Assembly: GCA_023428655.1 (NCBI GenBank)
Contig: JAEYXC010000106.1
Location: forward strand, 1-19,662
Direction of reading: 5' to 3'
Length of the DNA: 19,662 nucleotides
DNA from: Bacillota bacterium
GTDB taxonomy: Bacteria > Bacillota > Clostridia > Lachnospirales > Lachnospiraceae
Part shown: piece by piece, positions 16,437 to 19,662 of the stretch
Layout: every line of letters starts with the position of its first letter
Numbering within the stretch: position 1 is the stretch's first letter
The notes under the pieces: generated by a model
Seen by the model: the letters and a program-made list of their open reading frames with translations, nothing else
Databases searched by the model: none
Told to the model about the DNA's origin: nothing
Translations under genes and position numbers: made by a program

Positions 16437-16923
16437 CAGAGAAGGTCTGGCCGAACAGATTTTTTTAGAGTACAAGCCCCGAATATATGGCTATCTACAT
16501 AATAAAAACATAGCCTTTTCTGATGTGGATGATGTGTTTGCCGACATCATGCTAAAAGCCACTACTTATATCGAAAGCTATGACAGCTGCAAAGCCTCTC
16601 TATCCACATGGGTCTACACGATCTGCCGCTCTGTTGTAATCAATTACTGGAAAAGGAGTAAGCCGGAACTTCCTCTGACAGAGGAACAATCCTCCGGTTT
16701 CGATCTGGAGCGTACCGTCGAGATCGGGGAAGAGCTTCGTGAATTGGCACATCACCTTAGCCGCTTACCGGATCGGGAGAGAAAAGTCATCGTATTACGG
16801 CTATATCAGGAAATGGGATACTGCGAAATCGCACAGGCAATGGGTCTTTCGGAGGGAAATGTCCGAGTCTTATTTTCGAGAGCCTGCAAAAAACTCAGGG
16901 AATGGATGAAGACGAAAAATTAG
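16426..16923 (+). CDS. ECF-type sigma-70 family RNA polymerase sigma factor
   Basis: This small sigma factor of 165 residues has regions 2 and 4. Region 2 runs over LAEQIFLEYKPRIYGYLHNK and DDVFADIMLKATTYIESYDS to STWVYTICRSVVINYWKRSK. Region 4 is LPDRERKVIVLRLYQEMGYC followed by the helix-turn-helix EIAQAMGLSEGNVRVLFSRA. No region 1 or 3 is present. Its ATG lies inside the end of the leader-like gene. Position between the exporter genes and the precursor genes, plus a repeated promoter-like element before both 16230 and the first precursor, suggests it transcribes the peptide genes. No classical membrane anti-sigma gene lies next to it, so its control probably runs through the upstream small protein or the STAS protein. 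Confidence 0.93.
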   Translation: MENNREGLAEQIFLEYKPRIYGYLHNKNIAFSDVDDVFADIMLKATTYIESYDSCKASLSTWVYTICRSVVINYWKRSKPELPLTEEQSSGFDLERTVEIGEELRELAHHLSRLPDRERKVIVLRLYQEMGYCEIAQAMGLSEGNVRVLFSRACKKLREWMKTKN

Positions 16924-16928
16924 TTACT

Positions 16929-16943
16929 GTTATATAAACAAAT
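16929..16943 (+). promoter_or_regulatory. Candidate promoter element, copy 2, before the precursor peptide genes
   Basis: GTTATATAAACAAAT lies 46 bases before the start codon of the first precursor. It matches the element at 16191-16205, which lies 39 bases before the leader-like gene. It would place a promoter directly ahead of the four peptide genes. No good sigma-A -35 box is visible in front of it. Confidence 0.4.
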
Positions 16944-16974
16944 CAAATATCAAAAAATCAAAGGAGGAATAACC

Positions 16975-17292
16975 ATGAAACCGGACAAATCAAAAAGCAT
17001 GACAAATGAACAATGGGAAGAGCTCACAAAGATAAAGGAAATGGCTGAACTGGAGGCGGTGACCGGTGGTGCATATGCCGATATCCGGGATGAGGCAGAT
17101 GCAGAAGGGCGCTTACATAATTTTCAGGATGATATCAATGACCTTTGCCCCTGCCATAATGATTATAAATGGTCACGGTATTTTATACGCGAGTGTACTC
17201 CCCTAGGATTTTTTGAACATCGGTATATTGATATTAAGTGTTATAGTTGTAAAAAGCAGTGGCCTGAATGGAAATGTCGCCCTTTGGTATGA
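16975..17292 (+). CDS. Gly-Gly precursor peptide 1, Cys-rich core
   Basis: This is a 105-residue secreted-peptide precursor. The short leader (32 residues) contains TNEQWEELTKIKEMAELEAV and ends in TGG, a C39-type cleavage site; the predicted core of 73 residues begins AYADIRDE. The core has six Cys: a CPC pair (residues 58 and 60), Cys74, a CYSC pair (89 and 92) and Cys101. Aromatic and basic residues are frequent (DYKWSRYFIRE, KKQWPEWKCRPLV). A strong AAAGGAGG precedes the ATG. The matched exporter upstream should process it. The Cys pattern allows disulfides or metal binding. No known bacteriocin family is recognised, and antimicrobial or signalling action is an open guess. Confidence 0.85.
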   Translation: MKPDKSKSMTNEQWEELTKIKEMAELEAVTGGAYADIRDEADAEGRLHNFQDDINDLCPCHNDYKWSRYFIRECTPLGFFEHRYIDIKCYSCKKQWPEWKCRPLV

Positions 17293-17326
17293 TCAAAATA
17301 AATGTAGAATAAAGGAGGAACTCAAA

Positions 17327-17632
17327 ATGACATTCATAGAAAAACTTTCAAAGTTAGCACCCAATCACTTAGAAGAGCTTGCTAATGTAATGGACCTAGA
17401 ACAACTGGATGCCTTCGCGTCCATACACCACATTGACCTCAATCCAGAGGAAAAGGCACAGGCAGTCGAATACTTAAAAAATGGCAAGCTGCTTCTCGAG
17501 GATGAAGCTCTTACCTTGGTGGCAGGAGGAAGAAACGGCCATGGCTCCAGACCTCTTTTCTTAGTAAACAATGCTCCTGCAAGTCAAAACGACCCCTTCT
17601 CTCCACAAGGAGACGCTAATGCCAAAGAGTAG
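17327..17632 (+). CDS. Gly-Gly precursor peptide 2, Nif11-like leader, Cys-free core
   Basis: This 101-residue precursor starts at ATG 17327 behind AAAGGAGG; the frame is open further upstream but without support. The 68-residue leader resembles Nif11-like leaders of NHLP peptides: NHLEELANVMDLEQLDAFA, then IDLNPEEKAQAVEYLKNGK, and the end LEDEALTLVAGG. The predicted core is only 33 residues, begins RNGHGSRPLF, contains SQNDPFSPQGDAN, and has no Cys. It is small, hydrophilic and Pro/Asn-rich, unlike its neighbours. It could be a partner peptide or a signal rather than a toxin. It lies 34 bases after precursor 1. Confidence 0.87.
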   Translation: MTFIEKLSKLAPNHLEELANVMDLEQLDAFASIHHIDLNPEEKAQAVEYLKNGKLLLEDEALTLVAGGRNGHGSRPLFLVNNAPASQNDPFSPQGDANAKE

Positions 17633-17662
17633 AACCTTACCAAAATAAAGGAGAAGCTTATA

Positions 17663-18010
17663 ATGGAACTTACGAAAAAATGTTCAAAGCTTACACCCGA
17701 ACAAAGAGAAGAACTCATCAAGCTCCAGCTGTCGGACGACGATTTGGCTATGGCCGCTGGAGGACAGTTGGAGTCAACGCAGCATTGCTACTTTTTCCCT
17801 GATCTATCTGATCAATATGAGATAAGATATAACAGGGTCTATTTATTGTGTGATAGGCATCCATGTAACTGTCAATGCAGTTGCAAAGGAACCAATCGAT
17901 GCATCGATGGCAAACATCTTATTACAAGCGTAGGTAGAAATGAGTATACACCATATCCCAAAGGTCAATATAATCACAATTTACGCTATTACATATATAT
18001 TCGCAGATAA
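17663..18010 (+). CDS. Gly-Gly precursor peptide 3, Cys-cluster core
   Basis: This precursor is 115 residues with a short 34-residue leader: KLTPEQREELIKLQ followed directly by LSDDDLAMAAGG. Compared with precursors 2 and 4 the middle of the leader is missing while both ends remain. The predicted core of 81 residues starts QLESTQHC and holds seven Cys, four of them alternating in HPCNCQCSC (residues 68, 70, 72 and 74), with Cys63 and Cys80 on either side. The tail is very rich in Tyr, Asn and Arg (LRYYIYIRR at the end). C-x-C-x-C-x-C recalls metal-thiolate clusters such as metallothioneins. AAAGGAG precedes the ATG, 30 bases after precursor 2. Confidence 0.85.
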   Translation: MELTKKCSKLTPEQREELIKLQLSDDDLAMAAGGQLESTQHCYFFPDLSDQYEIRYNRVYLLCDRHPCNCQCSCKGTNRCIDGKHLITSVGRNEYTPYPKGQYNHNLRYYIYIRR

Positions 18011-18066
18011 AGAAATCCGATTTGATTTTGCCATTGTCCTTTTGTTAATGAAGGGGTGGATGCTAA

Positions 18067-18942
18067 ATGACAACAATTAGACAAATTGAGCATTACGCTG
18101 AAATCATGTTTGCCTTTGAACCAAAAATACGCTACTTCGTGGAGGTTGAGTCTGCGGAGGGTGTAGTCTTCTGTGCTTATGAAGCGGAAGAACCCATAGG
18201 ACTTGTCTGCCTTAGAAAACAGATTAACGCCTTTGACATCGCTTATCTCTACACAAAGGAAGCGCATCGGCGGCAAGGTATAGCAAGCAGATTGATGGAC
18301 CACGCTGTAGATTATGCTAAGAAACAAGATAAAAGCCTGCGTTTTCGTATCCTTAAAAGCAATGAATACGCACCAGTGTGTATGGCAATCGCTCACTCCT
18401 TAAATATGAAGCTAAGCGAGGAAATGATCTTTTTTGCGCTGACTGTGAACGCTGAGTCCAAACGCGCATGGGAGGAATATCGCCCGAGGGCACTTGAAAT
18501 GATTGTGAATATTAAAAAAAAGATGGGAAACCATCAAATAATATCCTTTGACGAAGCGGATCCTGTCGTACTGAATAGGCTACGAGACAAAATCGGAAAG
18601 GAACTGCCGGGACTTAACCCCTTTGCCCTCCTACAGCTTAACACAGAATTTTCCTTTCTGCTGTTACAGGGCAGTGAGCCCATCGCCTTTAATGCGGTAC
18701 GAACGATTGGGAACAAGATGATTTTTGAAATATCCTCCGCACAAAAAGGTATGTCGATTATTGAAATAGTACCAGTCTTTTTTGACAAATTGTTTGACAG
18801 CCCTATTGAGCGAGTTACCTGTATGGTATGTAACTACAATCAAGCCGGGCTCAACCATGTGAAGAAGCGGTTTGGGTTTCTGTTCAAGGAACATAATCGT
18901 CAGATAATTTATGTAATATATTTTCATTCTATAACGAGATGA
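18067..18942 (+). CDS. Tandem GNAT-family N-acetyltransferase within the peptide cluster
   Basis: This cytoplasmic acetyl-CoA-dependent transferase has 291 residues, about twice a single GNAT domain. The first half contains the acetyl-CoA loop EAHRRQGIASRLMDHA (residues 65-80), preceded by the typical strands EEPIGLVCLRKQ and IAYLYTK. The second half (about 140-291) keeps a GNAT-like fold pattern (EPIAFNAVRTI, NQAGLNHVKKRFGFLFKE) but lacks a clear acetyl-CoA loop, so one half is probably inactive. It starts behind AGGGGTGG between precursors 3 and 4. It could acetylate the peptides or precursors, or give self-protection in the way MccE acetylates processed microcin C. The true substrate cannot be read. 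Confidence 0.85.
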   Translation: MTTIRQIEHYAEIMFAFEPKIRYFVEVESAEGVVFCAYEAEEPIGLVCLRKQINAFDIAYLYTKEAHRRQGIASRLMDHAVDYAKKQDKSLRFRILKSNEYAPVCMAIAHSLNMKLSEEMIFFALTVNAESKRAWEEYRPRALEMIVNIKKKMGNHQIISFDEADPVVLNRLRDKIGKELPGLNPFALLQLNTEFSFLLLQGSEPIAFNAVRTIGNKMIFEISSAQKGMSIIEIVPVFFDKLFDSPIERVTCMVCNYNQAGLNHVKKRFGFLFKEHNRQIIYVIYFHSITR

Positions 18943-19001
18943 GACTTATTTCCAAAATTATAGAACTACAAAAGCTATTTTTAAACCAAGGAGGAATCAC
19001 A

Positions 19002-19412
19002 ATGACAATATTTAAAAAATTTACGTTACTCACAGCGGAGCAAAGGATGGAATATGCCAATTTAAAGGACATAACTGAACTGGAATCACTGGCAAGAGAA
19101 CATGGTATTGAACTGAGCGAAGATGAAAAAGTGCAGGTGCAGGAGTATTTTATAAGCGGTAAGCTGTCGCTTGATGATAATGATCTTGATATGGTCGCAG
19201 GCGGTAATATTAAGGGTGATCCGGAGCCTAGGGCAAACCAGGATGGAAGGTATTATTGTGTACCGGATCACTTGTTTGTATGCTCTAGCCATCTTTATCG
19301 AGGCGTATATGATCATATTTGGGCACGTGAAAAGCTAATAGAAAAGGATTCTACCATATATAAGGATTGTAAATGCTATTTTTGCGGATATACACGGGAA
19401 TCAATCAGTTGA
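19002..19412 (+). CDS. Gly-Gly precursor peptide 4, Nif11-like leader, Cys-containing core
   Basis: This precursor is 136 residues from ATG 19002, which follows AAGGAGG. A longer frame from 18939 would overlap the acetyltransferase stop and lacks support. The leader is 68 residues, the same length as in precursor 2, and reads LTAEQRMEYANLKDITELES, AREHGIELSEDEKVQVQEYF and LSLDDNDLDMVAGG. The 68-residue core begins NIKGDPEP and has five Cys: 86, 94, and a C-terminal CKCYFC group (123, 125, 128). That group echoes KCYSC of precursor 1, which suggests the two cores share a fold or metal site. It is separated from the other precursors by the acetyltransferase gene. Confidence 0.86.
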   Translation: MTIFKKFTLLTAEQRMEYANLKDITELESLAREHGIELSEDEKVQVQEYFISGKLSLDDNDLDMVAGGNIKGDPEPRANQDGRYYCVPDHLFVCSSHLYRGVYDHIWAREKLIEKDSTIYKDCKCYFCGYTRESIS

Positions 19413-19463
19413 CGGCGATGTACTGATCGAGGAAGAAATGGTACAGCGAAGGGAGGGAACTTC

Positions 19464-19662
19464 ATCTCAATCCGATTTAAAATATTAACCTTTGTTCTTA
19501 CATTCATAACACTTCTTGGAGCAGCCTTTATTATATATTCCATGTATACGACCCATAATTATAAAAGACTTCGTCTCGAGGGCATAGAGAAAACCGTAGA
19601 GTTTGAGACCGAAAAGGTAAATAAGGAAATCGCCAGAATGGAGCTTGGTGCAATCAGCTTTG
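19464..19662 (+). CDS. N-terminal part of a membrane protein, apparent ATC start, cut by window edge
   Basis: The frame is open from 19413 to the right edge but has no ATG, GTG or TTG before 19542. GGGAGGG at 19451-19457 sits 6 bases before an ATC at 19464. Starting there gives an N terminus (M)SIRFKILTFVLTFITLLGA with one membrane helix, then a Lys/Arg/Glu-rich extracytoplasmic start containing LRLEGIEKTVEFETEKVNKE. This is the usual beginning of sensor proteins with an extracytoplasmic sensing domain: histidine kinases, chemoreceptors or SpoIIE-type phosphatases. The output domain is beyond the window. Given the STAS protein at the head of the cluster, a phosphatase acting on it is an attractive guess. 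A start-codon mutation that disables the gene is the alternative. Confidence 0.55.
   Translation, partial: MSIRFKILTFVLTFITLLGAAFIIYSMYTTHNYKRLRLEGIEKTVEFETEKVNKEIARMELGAISF

Noticed and set aside
17989..18396. 135-residue open frame on the minus strand
   Set aside because: It is antisense to the acetyltransferase GNAT core, which shows real family motifs on the plus strand.
16975..19412. Lanthipeptide or thiopeptide call for the Cys-rich precursors
   Set aside because: No LanB/LanM/LanKC or YcaO gene is visible, and the cores are long and not Ser/Thr-Cys organised.

Overview
The window looks like chromosomal DNA of an anaerobic, fibre-degrading Firmicute, most likely a Lachnospiraceae/Clostridium-cluster-XIVa relative. 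The reasons are AT-leaning base composition, strong AAAGGAGG ribosome binding sites, a GH51 arabinofuranosidase beside a LacI regulator, and Clostridia-type exporters. This assignment comes from gene style only; there is no rRNA or other marker. I see no tRNA, rRNA, CRISPR array, transposase or integrase.

Region A (1-4250), plant polysaccharide use: the 3' part of a large enzyme-like gene that I cannot place in a family, a LacI-family repressor, and a GH51 alpha-L-arabinofuranosidase with both catalytic glutamates. A clear intrinsic terminator closes the region.

Region B (4282-10402), prenylated-aromatic module: ubiD-like decarboxylase, ubiA-like prenyltransferase (MqnP type), lipoprotein solute receptor, ABC ATPase, ABC permease and ubiX-like flavin prenyltransferase, all on the plus strand and tightly packed. 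The prenyltransferase, decarboxylase and cofactor-maker match the three late steps of futalosine-type menaquinone synthesis (MqnP/L/M). None of the ring-building enzymes is present, but an importer is embedded in the operon. My inference is salvage of an external aromatic quinone precursor. Downstream lie a small remnant of a VOC/PhnB-like gene and a TetR regulator on the minus strand.

Region C (11313-19662), exported double-glycine peptide system: a STAS-domain protein, a 66-residue stub of an HlyD-like adaptor, a C39-peptidase ABC exporter, a second NHLM-type ABC exporter, a 68-residue leader-like small protein, an ECF-type sigma factor, and then four different Gly-Gly precursor peptides with a tandem GNAT acetyltransferase between the third and fourth. 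A membrane protein begins at the right edge, apparently from a non-ATG start. Three precursors have Cys-rich cores and one is Cys-free. No lanthionine synthetase, radical SAM or YcaO enzyme is visible in the window. The dedicated sigma factor, STAS protein and edge membrane protein suggest that peptide production is under its own signal-controlled regulon. This is the most novel-looking part of the window.
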